Source: Plantago ovata (taxonomy: Eukaryota; Streptophyta; Magnoliopsida; Lamiales; Plantaginaceae). Taken from it: DNA of 64,000 nucleotides. The notes under the pieces are model-generated. The model saw only the letters and a list, made by a program, of their open reading frames with translations. It was not told the DNA's origin and searched no databases. Made by a program: the position numbers and the translations under genes. Position 1 is the first letter of the stretch, and the number at the start of each line of letters is the position of its first letter. Location of the stretch: assembly GCA_028274465.1 (NCBI GenBank), contig CM051457.1, forward strand, positions 70,034,496 to 70,098,495. Direction: 5' to 3'. Shown in pieces: positions 1 through 10,247 of the stretch.

Positions 1-1643
1 CTATCAGTAGCACGTACAAAGGAGATAGGTGATTTATCTTTACTCAAGATTTCTACGTCATCACCTTCATACATTGCCCCTAAACCTTCTTTCTGAGATG
101 GGTCTCTCAAATAAGAGTTTAGTTCAGTCAGCGTATTACTTGCGTCCACATAAGATTTGAAATTGATTTTCATCTTTTTCATCTCTTGGATTTCAGCAAG
201 TAACTTTAGAATTGAGGACTGGTATTCTTCCAATTCTAATGCCATTTGAGAATTATTCTCTGTAGCTTCAGCAATGAACTTCTTAAGACGCCTTATTTCA
301 GCATCCTTTTCTTCTGTTTCTTCCTTCAGCAAGACGTACTTTTCAGTAGTCTTCTTGGTCAAAATTTCTGCAAATTGTAGTTTCTCTTGCTGTCTGCTCA
401 GAGTTTTCTCAAATCTTTCGATTTCTCCATGAATCTTGTCAAGGTCAATCTCGTCTTCACTTTCTGAGTCTGAGTCAGAGGTAGGGTTGTTTACCTGACC
501 GGCCATGAGGCAGAATTCGTAGTTTGACACATCTGGATAAGCTTCCATAGCTATTCCACAAACTTCTTTGCCAATCTCCACGTCTAGAGTGGCTTCTTCA
601 TGGTCGGTGTCTGAACTTTCATCCTCACTGTCTTCGGAGCTAGTATGAATACATAATGTATCGATTTTTGCTTGAAGCTTCTTCTTTTCTTCAGCAATAA
701 AAGCTCTTTTGAACTTCTTCTTCTTTTCAGCAGATTTGCCTTTCAGCAAAGGGAAATTTCCTTTGAAGTGTCCAGGCTTTTTGCAGTAAAAGCAGAGATC
801 ATTTCCAACTGCTGGTTCTTCTGATGAGGTTGCTTGCTGAGCTTGCTTGTTCAGCGAGCTAGTCTCATTCTTGTACTTATGGTAGTTGTTACCAAGATGC
901 TTTTTCAGCTTCTCTTTTAATTTTCGCCTTTTGAGTTCCTTACTGATGAACTTCTTCATGTTTTTAACAACCAAAGCATTTTCATCAGCAGGCTCTTTAT
1001 CATTCTTCTTTTCAGAAGATGACGACTTTGCAGCAAGAGCAATGCTTTGCGATTTTTCAGCAAACACATTTTCTCTTTGCTTAGTCTCGTACTTGACAGT
1101 AGCAAGATGAGAGAACAACTCTGTTGGTGTAATGTCTGGCATTCCTTGATTGTAGTAGAAGTTCTAAGTGTGGATCCATTCTTGGTTCAGACTTCTGATG
1201 ATGGTTTTCACCTTCTCAGAATCTGAGTAAAGATTTCCAACACCCAAGGCTGCCATTTCACTAAATAGAGTTGTGAATCTGAAGTCCAAGTCTTCCAGTG
1301 ACTCATTTGTACCTTGTTTAAAGTTCTGGAACTTTAACTTCAGCACTTCGAGTTTGTTTTCCTTGGTTTTGTCAGATCCAGCACAAAGATCTTAAACCAT
1401 TTTGCAAGCTTCCTTAGCAGTTTTAGCACCCCACAGTTTGCACTGTATAGCATCCGGAGTTGATCGAATGATGATGTTTCTTGCTTGGCCATCAAGACGG
1501 AATCTCTTGGCTTCGTCGGAAGTCCATGCCTCTCTTGGTTTTGGAATGACAGTATCAACTGGTTCGCCTAAGATAGTTTCCTTTCCAGCTTCTGTGGTTT
1601 TGGAATGACAGTATCAACTGGTTCGCCTAAGATAGTTTCCTTT
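1..1643 (-). mobile_element. Inverted gag fragment of an S-family (SIRE/Maximus-like) copia element
   Basis: Read on the minus strand, this stretch matches the gag region of element S (about 3815-5425) along its length with only scattered differences, including the lysine-rich zinc-knuckle part and the acidic coiled-coil part. It is a fossil piece of a second S copy: the window edge cuts one side, and it ends abruptly at about 1643 against unrelated Ty3 sequence. It has no LTR here. Together with the S gag it forms a long inverted repeat. Family assignment rests on the match to S, which is seen directly. Confidence 0.9.
1536..1643. repeat. 59-bp tandem duplication at the end of the inverted gag piece
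   Basis: A 49-bp segment starting TGGTTTTGGAATGACAG occurs at 1536-1584 and again at 1595-1643, period 59 bp, with a 10-bp spacer (CCAGCTTCTG). Element S has a single copy of this region. The repeat sits exactly at the junction with foreign sequence, so it probably arose during the repair event that made the junction. TGGTTTTG is present at both switch points in the ancestral sequence, which would allow slippage. Confidence 0.85.
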
Positions 1644-1952
1644 ATAGGATACATGGGGGGTATCCCAGTATGGAACACACTTATGCCATGGCCCCCCAAT
1701 CGATTTAAGACTTCATTCATTTAGGGGAATGGGAGTTCACTGGGAGTGCACACGCATACAGGTACTCGAGGGCCAGCCGGGTGATTGACGACGGCGTCAC
1801 TCAGATGATCTGCCACAGGGATTATGTGTACCCATATGGCAATAGACCAGAGAGACTGACCATGAAGGACCTCAACCCTGAGGCTAGGACTGCTATGAAG
1901 TTCATCGTGGCCAATCTCATTCCTCAGCCCAATGATACTTCGATTCAGCCAT
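1644..1952 (+). pseudogene. Fragment of an Athila-like element second ORF (putative plant transposon domain)
   Basis: From about 1722 the plus strand reads into a protein segment resembling the middle of the second ORF of elements A, B and D: shared features are an E-FTGS-Y-YSR stretch and then MKFIVANLIPQPND, compared with MKFRIANLIPKHND in the relatives. It is a more distant member than A, B and D. It is bounded by the inverted gag piece on the left and cut by the S 5' LTR at 1953. Function of this ORF family is unknown. It is a fossil fragment. Confidence 0.7.
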
Positions 1953-2134
1953 TGTTAGGAAACTTGTAATTTTGATGAGCAATTAACCATGCTAAATTAA
2001 GGAAAGTCTATTAACTAGTACACTTAAGGTCCATATGAATTTAGAATTTTAAGGACATTGCAAAAGAGGAAGTTTTGCTGAAGACTTAGATTAGGTGTTA
2101 GTTAAGTTGGTTTTTACCGCTTACGATGTATTTT

Positions 2135-2251
2135 ATTTTCTGAAAAGAAAATAACTTATTGAAGCTTTAGCTTATGATGTATCTTATTTTCTGAAAAGAA
2201 AATAACCTATTGAAGCATTTGCTGACGATGTACTTTGTTTTTACAAACAAA
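2135..2251 (+). repeat. Three hairpin-bearing short repeats in the S 5' LTR
   Basis: Hairpins at 2135-2152 and 2186-2203 have arms ATTTTCT and AGAAAAT with a GAAA loop. The one at 2234-2251 has different arms, TTTGTTT and AAACAAA, with loop TTAC. The repeats are spaced 48-51 bp and sit in similar surroundings (GATGTA before, TATTGAAGC after). The 3' LTR has only two of these units. Confidence 0.8.
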
Positions 2252-2692
2252 CTATTGAAGCATTTAGAAACCGCTCAGAATCTTGAAGATTATTGAAGAT
2301 CTAACGACTTGAAGAATTCGAAGATCTGAAGACTAGAAGATTGTTGAACACTGGTATCTACAAAGGCACGTGTTGCTCAGAAAGTGGAAACTTCAGCAAC
2401 AGCATTGCATAAGTGAAAATCTGAAAGACAGAGTAGGTTGTGCTTGCTGAAACTGAGACTGACCACTTGCTGATGGAACATATGTGACGTCTTGCTGAAA
2501 GTACTTGAATTTGCGCTCCAATGTTACTGTTTGAATTTTATTCAAATATGCATTAAATGCAAAGCTTACATGCAAAGGACATGAAGACTAGAAGACAAAC
2601 AAGGACGCTGCTGAAAGTACAAAAGCAAGATAGTGACATCTTAAGGATCAAAAGCCTTGGAATTTAAAATTCAAACGGCTCCTTACTTGCAC

Positions 2693-2700
2693 TATAAATA
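2693..2700 (+). promoter_or_regulatory. TATA box of the S LTR promoter
   Basis: TATAAATA within CACTATAAATAGAGG, conserved at 39656-39663 in the 3' LTR. It is a textbook plant TATA context. Transcription would start around 2725 and read into gag. Confidence 0.75.
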
Positions 2701-3607
2701 GAGGTCATCCGGCGAAGAGTTGAAGTGTGTCAACAACGTGATCAAACTCTCACTTGTGCTTAAACTCACATACCTTCAAACTCTCTATACTGCCATTGAT
2801 CCGTTCCAAGACTTAAAGCTTGAAAAAGCTACTTGTGAAGAAGTAGAACAAACTCGGCTAAGAAATTAGTTAAGTATTCTTTCTTTCGAACAAGAACAAG
2901 TCTTGACACCAGAAACAATCAAACTTGTTTACTGCAAAGTATTCAAAGTTGTGTTTCTTAGATTACTTGTTGTAACTGAATAAGTTATAATTAAGTTATC
3001 TCACCGCAAAACTCTCTAACTGAAAATACACCCTTTCAGGCGTGATATTCAGGGGGAACTTAATCGAGCATAGTGTTGCTGATTAAAAGTACCAAGTTTG
3101 GTGGAGAACAAGGTAACGTTCTCTAGATTAGGTTGGAGACACAGCAAGTGTGCTTTGGTTTCTGTTGAATCGCTCTAGATAGGATATTGTAAAGAACCTC
3201 AATCATATCTTAGTGGATTCAGTCCTAAGAAAGGACAAAGTGGATTAGTTGAGAGATTACGCCACTCTCAGATACCACTATAAAAGTATTTGTGTGATTT
3301 ACTTACTGTACTTAGTTTTCAGCAAATCATATCTGTCTGTACACAGTCACTCACATCACTTGCTGAAACCTTTACTTACTGAAAGAGCACTTATTGTATC
3401 AAAGACTTCCGCTCTCTGATTTTAAGTATCAGCAAACCAAGCTACTGAAAAGTAACTTACGCGTGCTGAGAAAGTTAAGTATCAGCAAACTCATTACTGA
3501 AAAGTAATAAGTACTTGCTGAGAAAGTTTTAAACGACGAAAGTTTGAAAAGACTATTCACCCCCCCCACCCTCTAGTCTTTTCTTGTTGTTTAAAGGGAC
3601 CAACAAG

Positions 3608-3621
3608 TGGTATCAGAGCTG
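3608..3621 (+). promoter_or_regulatory. Primer binding site of S (initiator tRNA-Met type)
   Basis: TGGTATCAGAGCT begins two bases after the LTR end. This is the usual primer site of plant copia elements, complementary to initiator tRNA-Met. Confidence 0.9.
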
Positions 3622-3717
3622 GAGGTTCTTTAACCTTCAGCACTGAACCTAGATCCCCTTAGGTGCTTTCCGTAAATTACTCTCACTTGATCAGTTTGGT
3701 AGTGCTTTGCTGACAGG

Positions 3718-5896
3718 ATGTCTTTAGGAGATGCTCCCTTGCTGAAGCTGGAAAATTATGAGAAATGGCGAAACAACATGATGCTACATCTTGAGGCCAT
3801 TAGTGATGAGAAGTTTTCCTCACAAAACCACAGAAGCTGGAAAGGAAACTATCTTAGGCGAACCAGTTGACACTGTCATTCCAAAACCAAGAGAGGAATG
3901 GACTTCCGACGAAGCCAAGAGATTCCGTCTTGATGGCCAAGCAAGAAACATCATCATTCGATCAACTCCGGATGCTATACAGTGCAAACTGTGGGGTGCT
4001 AAAACTGCTAAGGAAGCTTGGAAAATGGTTCAAGATCTTTGTGCTGGATCTGACAAAACCAAGGAAAACAAACTCGAAGTGCTGAAGTTAAAGTTCCAGA
4101 ACTTTAAACAAGGTACAAATGAGTCACTGGAAGACTTGGACTTCAGATTCACAGCTCTATTTAGTGAAATGGCAGCCTTGGGTGTTGGAAATCTTTACTC
4201 AGATTCTGAGAAGGTGAAAACCATCATCAGAAGTCTGAACCAAGAATGGATCCACACTCAGAACTTCTACTACAATCAAGGAATGCCAGACATTACACCA
4301 ACAGAGTTGTTCTCTCATCTTGCTACTGTCAAGTACGAGACTAAGCAAAGAGAAAATATGTTTGCTGAAAAATCGCAAAGCATTGCTCTTGCTGCAAAGT
4401 CGTCATCTTCTGAAAAGAAGAATGATAAAGAGCCTGCTGATGAAAATGCTTTGGTTGTTAAAAACATGAAGAAGTTCATCAGTAAGGAACTCAAAAGGCG
4501 AAAATTAAAAGAGAAGCTGAAAAAGCATCTTGGTAACAACTACCATAAGTACAAGAATGAGACTAGCTCGCTGAACAAGCAAGCTCAGCAAGCAACCTCA
4601 TCAGAAGAACCAGCAGTTGGAAATGATCTCTGCTTTTACTGCAAAAAGTCTGGACACTTCAAAGCAAATTACCCTTTGCTGAAAGGCAAATCTGCTGAAA
4701 AGAAGAAGAAGTTCAAAAGAGCTTTTATTACTGAAGAAAAGAAGAAGCTTCAAGCAAAAATCGATGCATTGTGCATTGATACTAGCTTCGAAGACAGTGA
4801 GGAAGAAAGTTCAGACACTGACGATGAAGAAGCCACTCTTGACGTAGAGATTGGCAAGGAAGTTTGTGGAATAGCCATGAAAGCTTATCCAGATGTGTCA
4901 AAATACGAGTTCTGCCTCATGGTCGGTCAGGTAAACAATCCTACCTCTGACTCTGAGTCAGAAAGTGAAGACGAGATTGAACTTGACAAGATTCAAGGAG
5001 AAATCGAAAGATTTGAGAAAACTCTGAGCAAACAGCAAGAGAAACTACTGAATGCTGAAACTCTGACCAAGCAGACTACTGAAAAGTATGTCTTGCTGAA
5101 AGAAGAGACAGAAGAGAAGGATGCTGAAATAAAGCGTCTCAAGAAGTTGATTGCTAAAGCTACAGAGAAGAATTCTCAAATGGCAATAGAATTGGAAGAG
5201 TATCAGTCCTCAATTCTAAATCTACTTGCTGAAATCCAAGAGATGAAAAAGATGAAAATCAATTTCAAATCTTATGCTGATGCAAGTAATACGTTGACTG
5301 AACTAAACTCTTATTTGAGAGATCCATCTCAAAAAGAAGGTTTAGGTGCAACGTATGAAGGTGATGACGTAATAATCTTGAGTAAAGACAAATCACCGAT
5401 TTCCTTTGTACGTGCTACTGATAGTGGTCAACCAGAACTCTATCAGTTTGGTCAATCTAAGGTTGCTGAAAAATGCAATCAAGTACCTACGACCGTAAAG
5501 CCCGCTATTGCTACTCAAAGTAACAAGACTTTAAAAGGAAAACAGTTTGCTGAAAAGCAAACTGTAAAGAAAAAGGATGCTGTAAAGCTTTCCGCCAAAC
5601 AAGTTGCTGAAAAGCAATTTGTTAAGTCAAAAGGCAAGATTAATAAAAGTAATCAGAAGACCTTTGCTCACAAACCTGAATCAAGTAAGGTTGCAGACAC
5701 AAAAGCTCAGCATTCTCCGAAAAGTGGACTCGGTTTCAAAACCATGCAAAGTCAACTTTTTCACGAGTATAAGCAAAGTCAGCAAAGATACTTAAAAGAG
5801 ATGAACAAAATCAAGCCTAAGAGTTCTGAAAAGACTCAAAATGCTAGGGCTAGAAGGAACCTTGCTAGAAAAGAACTTACTGAAAAGTATGTTTAG
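3718..5896 (+). CDS. gag: S gag region
   Basis: Nucleocapsid-type structural polyprotein of the copia element. The start at 3718 opens with LLKLENYEKWRNNMMLHLE, typical of copia Gag. Then follow a UBN2-like gag core (AKEAWKMVQDLC, KLKFQNFKQGTNESLEDLDF, about 4040-4300), a lysine-rich segment, a CCHC zinc knuckle (CFYCKKSGHFKANY, about 4630), a serine/aspartate-rich acidic stretch, a long glutamate/lysine coiled coil (about 4960-5260) and a basic tail. The tail after the zinc knuckle is unusually long for copia Gag, which fits the SIRE group. GCTGA repeats give many Ala-Glu pairs. It is mostly open but belongs to a fossil element with breaks. Confidence 0.85.
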
Positions 5897-7723
5897 CAAA
5901 AACGTCAACCGAGCAAGACACCACATCAGAAAGTGAAATTGATCAGCACGAATCAAAAGTCTTTTGGCTCAAAACCTTCTAGTTCCTCAGCAAGTAGAAA
6001 ACAAGTCAAAGTTGAAAAACTTAAGACTTGGGTTTCCACTGGACGCATTCTTGAACATGTTAATGGACATCCAATATTGGATAATTAACTTGTTTGCTCT
6101 TGATTGTGCAGACTTCAGCCACGGAGACAAACGATGCAATCTGGCACTTTGACAGTGGTTGTGGAAAGCACATGACGGGCAACAAATCTTAAGTTTAATC
6201 TTTTCAGCATGAGTCAATTTGCTGACAAAGGATACTTCATCAAAATCAAAAGTGATGAATGTAAACTTATAGATTTCGAGACAAAGAAGGTAATTATGAT
6301 TGCACGAAGATCAGGAGGCTTGTACACCGTAGATTGGTCTTCAGTAATCGTTGAAAAATGCCTTGTCTCAGATCACGATTGCCTTGCTGAAAAAGCATGG
6401 TTATGGCCTAAACGAACAAGTCATCTAAACTTCAAGACGCTGAATAAGCTGTCTAAAAAGGCACTTGTTGTTGGTTACCTAAGGTTACTTTTAAGAAGGA
6501 TGGTGTTTGCAATGCATGTCAGCAAGGAAAGCAAACCAAATCTTCTTTTAAGAACAAGGCAGTACCGTCAACTACAAAACCTTTACAACTCTTACACATG
6601 GACTTGTTTGAATCTTCTTCAACAAGCTATGCTGGTAAGAAGTATGGTCTGGTGGTGGTAGATGACTATTCAAGATTCACTTGGGTAGTATTTATCAAGC
6701 ACAAATCTGAAACAAGGACTGAAGTACCTAACTTGCTGAATAAGCTTGAAGTCATGAAAAATGACAAGGTAAAAGTCATAAGGACAGACCATAGTACTGA
6801 GTTTGTAAACCAGTACATAACTGAGTATTGCACTTCAAAAGGCATACAACATCAGTTATCCTCAGTAAGGACACCACAACAAAACGTTGTTGCTGAACGG
6901 AAGAATCGTACCCTAAAAGAAGCCGCAAGAACAATGCTTGCTGACACTGAAATAAGTGAGGCTTACTGGGTTGAAGCGATTAATACCGCCTGTTACACTC
7001 AAAAATAGATGTCTGATTACTAAGGAATACAACGAAACTCCATATGAGTTGTTCTTTGGCAGACCTCCTAATATCACTCATCTAAGAGTATTTGGTTGTA
7101 AGTGTTTCGTTCTTAATAACGGTAGAGAATACCTAAGAACATTTCAACCAAAGGCAGACGAAGCGATATTTCTTGGTTACTCCTTGCATAGTAAAGCCTA
7201 TAGAGTTTACAACAAAAAGGCACAAAAGATCGAAGAATCAGTGCATGTTGTATTCTACGAAAAGACACAAGGAGTGCATGCTGAAGAAGAAATATCAGAA
7301 TGTATGATAAAGCTAATCATACATGAGCAAAGAACTGAATCTAATGCTAGGCAAATCAAGTCACTTGAACTAAATGATGATTCTGACAATGACTCTCCTC
7401 CCCCAAGTCATGACAAGATAAATATAGTTCACGACAAAGAATTTCTAGCAAAAGATGCAGTTGCTCCGAAAGTTGCTGAAACTACGCAACTTCCCGTGCC
7501 TGCTGATGAGTTACCACAATCTAGCAATGCTGAACAAGCAGTTGCTGATGAACCAATCTCAGCAGAGACACAAAATACCAGTAGTACTGAACAAGTACAT
7601 GCTGAAGAGTCACATGCTGATGAGCAAACATATCCAGATCCAACGAGCAGAAAGCCTGTTAACAAATGGATTAGAGATCATCCCTCTACGGATATGATTG
7701 GTGATATGACAAACGCCAAGTGA
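5897..7723 (+). pseudogene. pol: S pol, first part: protease and integrase
   Basis: A retropepsin-like active site (HFDSGCGKHMTG) lies near 6140-6180, followed by a Gag-pre-integrase segment (about 6210-6560), an integrase core (LVVVDDYSRFTWVVF near 6650; DHSTEFVN and QQNVVAERKNRTL near 6790-6920) and the copia integrase C-terminal region with FGCKCFVLN and KADEAIFLGYS (7080-7170). An acidic linker rich in Ala-Glu follows. It cuts and joins element DNA in the family. This copy is a fossil with a handful of breaks. Confidence 0.85.
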
Positions 7724-9342
7724 CTAGATCCAAAGTTTCTGCTAGTCATGGACTTGCTGAAGAAGCAAATGTCGTAGAAGTAGAATCATTGTTCTCTTGC
7801 TTTGTTTCAGAAATTGAACCGAAGACCATAGAAGAAGCTTTAAAGCATTATGAATGGATCAAGGCAATGCAAGAAGAACTGGATCAATTTGAAAGGAACA
7901 AACTCTGGAAACTTGTACCACTTGCTGAAGGCAAGAAAGCTATTGGTACAAAGTGGGTGTTCAGAAACAAGCTGAGTGAGTCTGGTGAAGTAACAAGAAA
8001 CAAAGCACGTTTAGTTGCTCAAGGTTACTGTCAGACCGAAGGATTGGACTATGATGAGTCTTATGCACCAGTTGCAAGATTGGATGTAATTGGGCTTTTC
8101 TTGGCCTTTGCTGCTCACAATGACTTCATTATTTACCAAATGGATGTTAAAAGTGCATTCTTGAATGGTGAACTTGTTGAAGAAGTCTACTTAGAACAAC
8201 CCCCTGGCTTTGAACTTCCATCAGAAACCAAGATGGTATACAAGCTTCAGAAAGCTGTATATGGTCTAAAGCAAGCACCAAGAGCTTGGTATGATACATT
8301 GGCTAAGTTCTTGCTGGATAATGGTTTCAAGAAAGCTGAAGTTGACAAAACTTTATTTACCATGAACCATGATGGTAAAATACTCTTAGTTCAAATTTAT
8401 GTGGATGACATAATTTTTGGATCTAAGGACAAGCAACTTTGTGATGATTTTTCCAAGCTCATGACAAACAAATTTGAAATGAGTATGATGGGAAAATTGA
8501 ATTATTTCCTAGGATTGCAAGTCAAGCAACTCAAAGATGGAATATTCATAAATCAAGCAAAGTATGCTAAAGAAATGCTCATAAAGTTTAGGATCAAAGA
8601 GGAAGAGAAACCTCAAAAGATCCCTATGAGTGTTGGTACCAAATTGGGCTATACTAAAGAAGATAAAAGTGTTGAAGAACACAAGTATAGGAAGCTCATT
8701 GGCCCCTTGTTGTATTTAACAGCAAGTAGACGTGACATTCAGTATGCTGTTTGTGTGTGTGCGAGATTCCAATCTGATCCAAGAGAATCACACTACAAAA
8801 AGGCACTTATGAAATACGTCAAAGGTACAGTCAATGTTGGATTATGGTCTCCTAAAGATTCTGGACTTGAATTGGTTGGTTATTCTGATGCTGATCATGG
8901 AGGATCAACTCTTGATAGAAAAAGTACCTCTGGAACTTGTCAGTTTTTGGGTACTAGATTAATATCATGGTTCAGCAAGAAGCAAACCTGTGTTGCCAAT
9001 TCATCTACTGAATCTGAGTACATTGCGGCTGGTTGTTGCATAGCTCAAATCCTATGGATTCAGCAACAATTAAGAGATTATGGTATTTCTGCAAAGAAAA
9101 CACCAATCTTTTGTGATAATACGAGTGCTATTGCTATCACGCAAAATCCTAAGTTTCAATCAAGAACAAAACACATTGATATTAGACATCATTTCATTAG
9201 AGATCATGTGGAAAAGGGAGATATTGAGGTTGTAAAAGTAGGTATTGATGATCAACTTGCTGACATCTTTACCAAGCCCCTACCAGATAATAGATTCGCA
9301 ATGCTTAGGTATAACCATGGATTGATTGAATTACCTCAATAA
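7720..9342 (+). CDS. pol: S pol, second part: reverse transcriptase and RNase H
   Basis: Long open stretch with the full copia RT series: [50 protein letters not shown] and the catalytic YVDDIIFGS (about 8398-8424). The RNase H part follows: [40 protein letters not shown] and [20 protein letters not shown], ending in [12 protein letters not shown]. This copies the element RNA into DNA. The domain looks whole here, although the element as a whole is not. Lineage (SIRE/Maximus) is inferred from the motifs and overall structure. Confidence 0.92.
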   Translation: MTRSKVSASHGLAEEANVVEVESLFSCFVSEIEPKTIEEALKHYEWIKAMQEELDQFERNKLWKLVPLAEGKKAIGTKWVFRNKLSESGEVTRNKARLVAQGYCQTEGLDYDESYAPVARLDVIGLFLAFAAHNDFIIYQMDVKSAFLNGELVEEVYLEQPPGFELPSETKMVYKLQKAVYGLKQAPRAWYDTLAKFLLDNGFKKAEVDKTLFTMNHDGKILLVQIYVDDIIFGSKDKQLCDDFSKLMTNKFEMSMMGKLNYFLGLQVKQLKDGIFINQAKYAKEMLIKFRIKEEEKPQKIPMSVGTKLGYTKEDKSVEEHKYRKLIGPLLYLTASRRDIQYAVCVCARFQSDPRESHYKKALMKYVKGTVNVGLWSPKDSGLELVGYSDADHGGSTLDRKSTSGTCQFLGTRLISWFSKKQTCVANSSTESEYIAAGCCIAQILWIQQQLRDYGISAKKTPIFCDNTSAIAITQNPKFQSRTKHIDIRHHFIRDHVEKGDIEVVKVGIDDQLADIFTKPLPDNRFAMLRYNHGLIELPQ

Positions 9343-9362
9343 GGGATAAAATTGGCAGAATG

Positions 9363-9718
9363 CTGAAACAGGTATTCAGCAAGCCAAAGTATTCTTACTT
9401 GATTAAAAGATCCTTCCACTAATTTCTTCTAAGAAATGATAGGTCACTACATGATTGCTGAAACAGGCATTTAGCAAGTAATTCCTTCAAAACGGGCATT
9501 TGTTAGGAAACTTGATCACTTGCTGAGACAGACACTCAGTAAGAGAAAAACCTTAAAGATTTCTGAAACGGGTATTCAGACAATCAAAGATACTGAAACA
9601 GGTATTCAAGTATCAAGGGAATCTGAGACGGGAACTCAGAAAAGAGCAAAACTCACTTCTCAGATTTTACCAAAAGATATCTCAAGTATAAAAAGAATTT
9701 ACTGATACGGGAACTCAG
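9363..9718 (+). repeat. Array of 17-nt mini-hairpins CTGARACRGGNAYTCAG
   Basis: Cores start at 9363, 9458, 9488 (partial), 9523, 9563, 9593, 9623 and 9702. Arms pair as CTGAA with TTCAG in some units and as CTGAG with CTCAG in others. Several neighbours are 30-40 nt apart. In one frame units encode the short repeat SETGIQ/TETGIQ, so a coding origin is also possible. Confidence 0.8.
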
Positions 9719-10108
9719 AAATGTCTTTTAAACTTAAGGAAATATGAGATGTCTGAGTAAGGGGGAACTTTGAGCAAGTAACAAGGCTAGTTATGCAAAC
9801 TCGCTGAAAAGATTCTTGTTTATTTCAGCAAGCAATGAAATCCCATAATTCTCAGTAAAATCAATTTGTGACGTTAATCGGGCACACATAAACTCGCTAA
9901 TAATCATGACATGAAATACAATCGTGGCCATTGATTAAAAGGAGTTATTGATCTAACGGTTAACATTACAAAGAGAAAGAGTGCTCTGACGGTTTTTGTT
10001 AGTGGGCCATTACGCATTTAATGCAAAGGCTCCACTGACGCCATTGTTTCACTGTTTTACCCTTGCTGAGAACTCAAATCGATTGAGATTCTTGCACATC
10101 AAAGACAC

Positions 10109-10117
10109 TATATAAAG
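10109..10117 (+). promoter_or_regulatory. Candidate internal TATA box ahead of the S downstream ORF
   Basis: TATATAAAG, about 130 bp upstream of the ATG at 10248, within a stretch that resembles the core promoter of the element's own LTR. The position suits a separate transcript for the downstream ORF. This is an inference without transcript evidence. Confidence 0.5.
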
Positions 10118-10247
10118 AAGGAGTTAGAGAAAGACAAAATTCTTTAACTCACATTTCCTTCTCTGCAAATTTTAGCCTGAATCTACTGTACTTCCGGTCA
10201 AAAAGCAAACAATCTTTTTCGTACACATTTCTCATCTATATAAAGAA

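Larger units (their letters stand above)
1953..3605 (+). repeat. 5' LTR of element S
   Basis: It starts TGTTAGGAAACTTG and ends AAAGGGACCAACA, 1653 bp, matching the 3' LTR at 38995-40563 (1569 bp). A TATA box lies at 2693-2700. The LTR holds three copies of a roughly 50-bp repeat each with a small hairpin (2135-2251) and is rich in GCTGA motifs. The primer site follows immediately. Confidence 0.95.
9343..10247 (+). other. S spacer between RNase H and the downstream ORF
   Basis: No long coding region is seen. The first part holds an array of about eight 17-nt inverted-repeat cores (9363-9718). The second part (about 9990-10247) looks like a promoter region: CATTTAATGCAAAGGC at 10015-10030 resembles CATTAAATGCAAAGC in the LTR upstream region (2551-2565), and a TATA box lies at 10109-10117. 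Confidence 0.7.

Noticed and set aside
5987-6217. Antisense open frames inside S gag and pol, for example here and at 7429-7665 and 12986-13255
   Set aside because: They lie opposite real retroelement coding sequence and mirror its codon bias; no domain found.
9363-9718. Possible CRISPR-like array
   Set aside because: Repeats are short and imperfect, spacers are unequal, there are no cas genes and the context is a plant retroelement.
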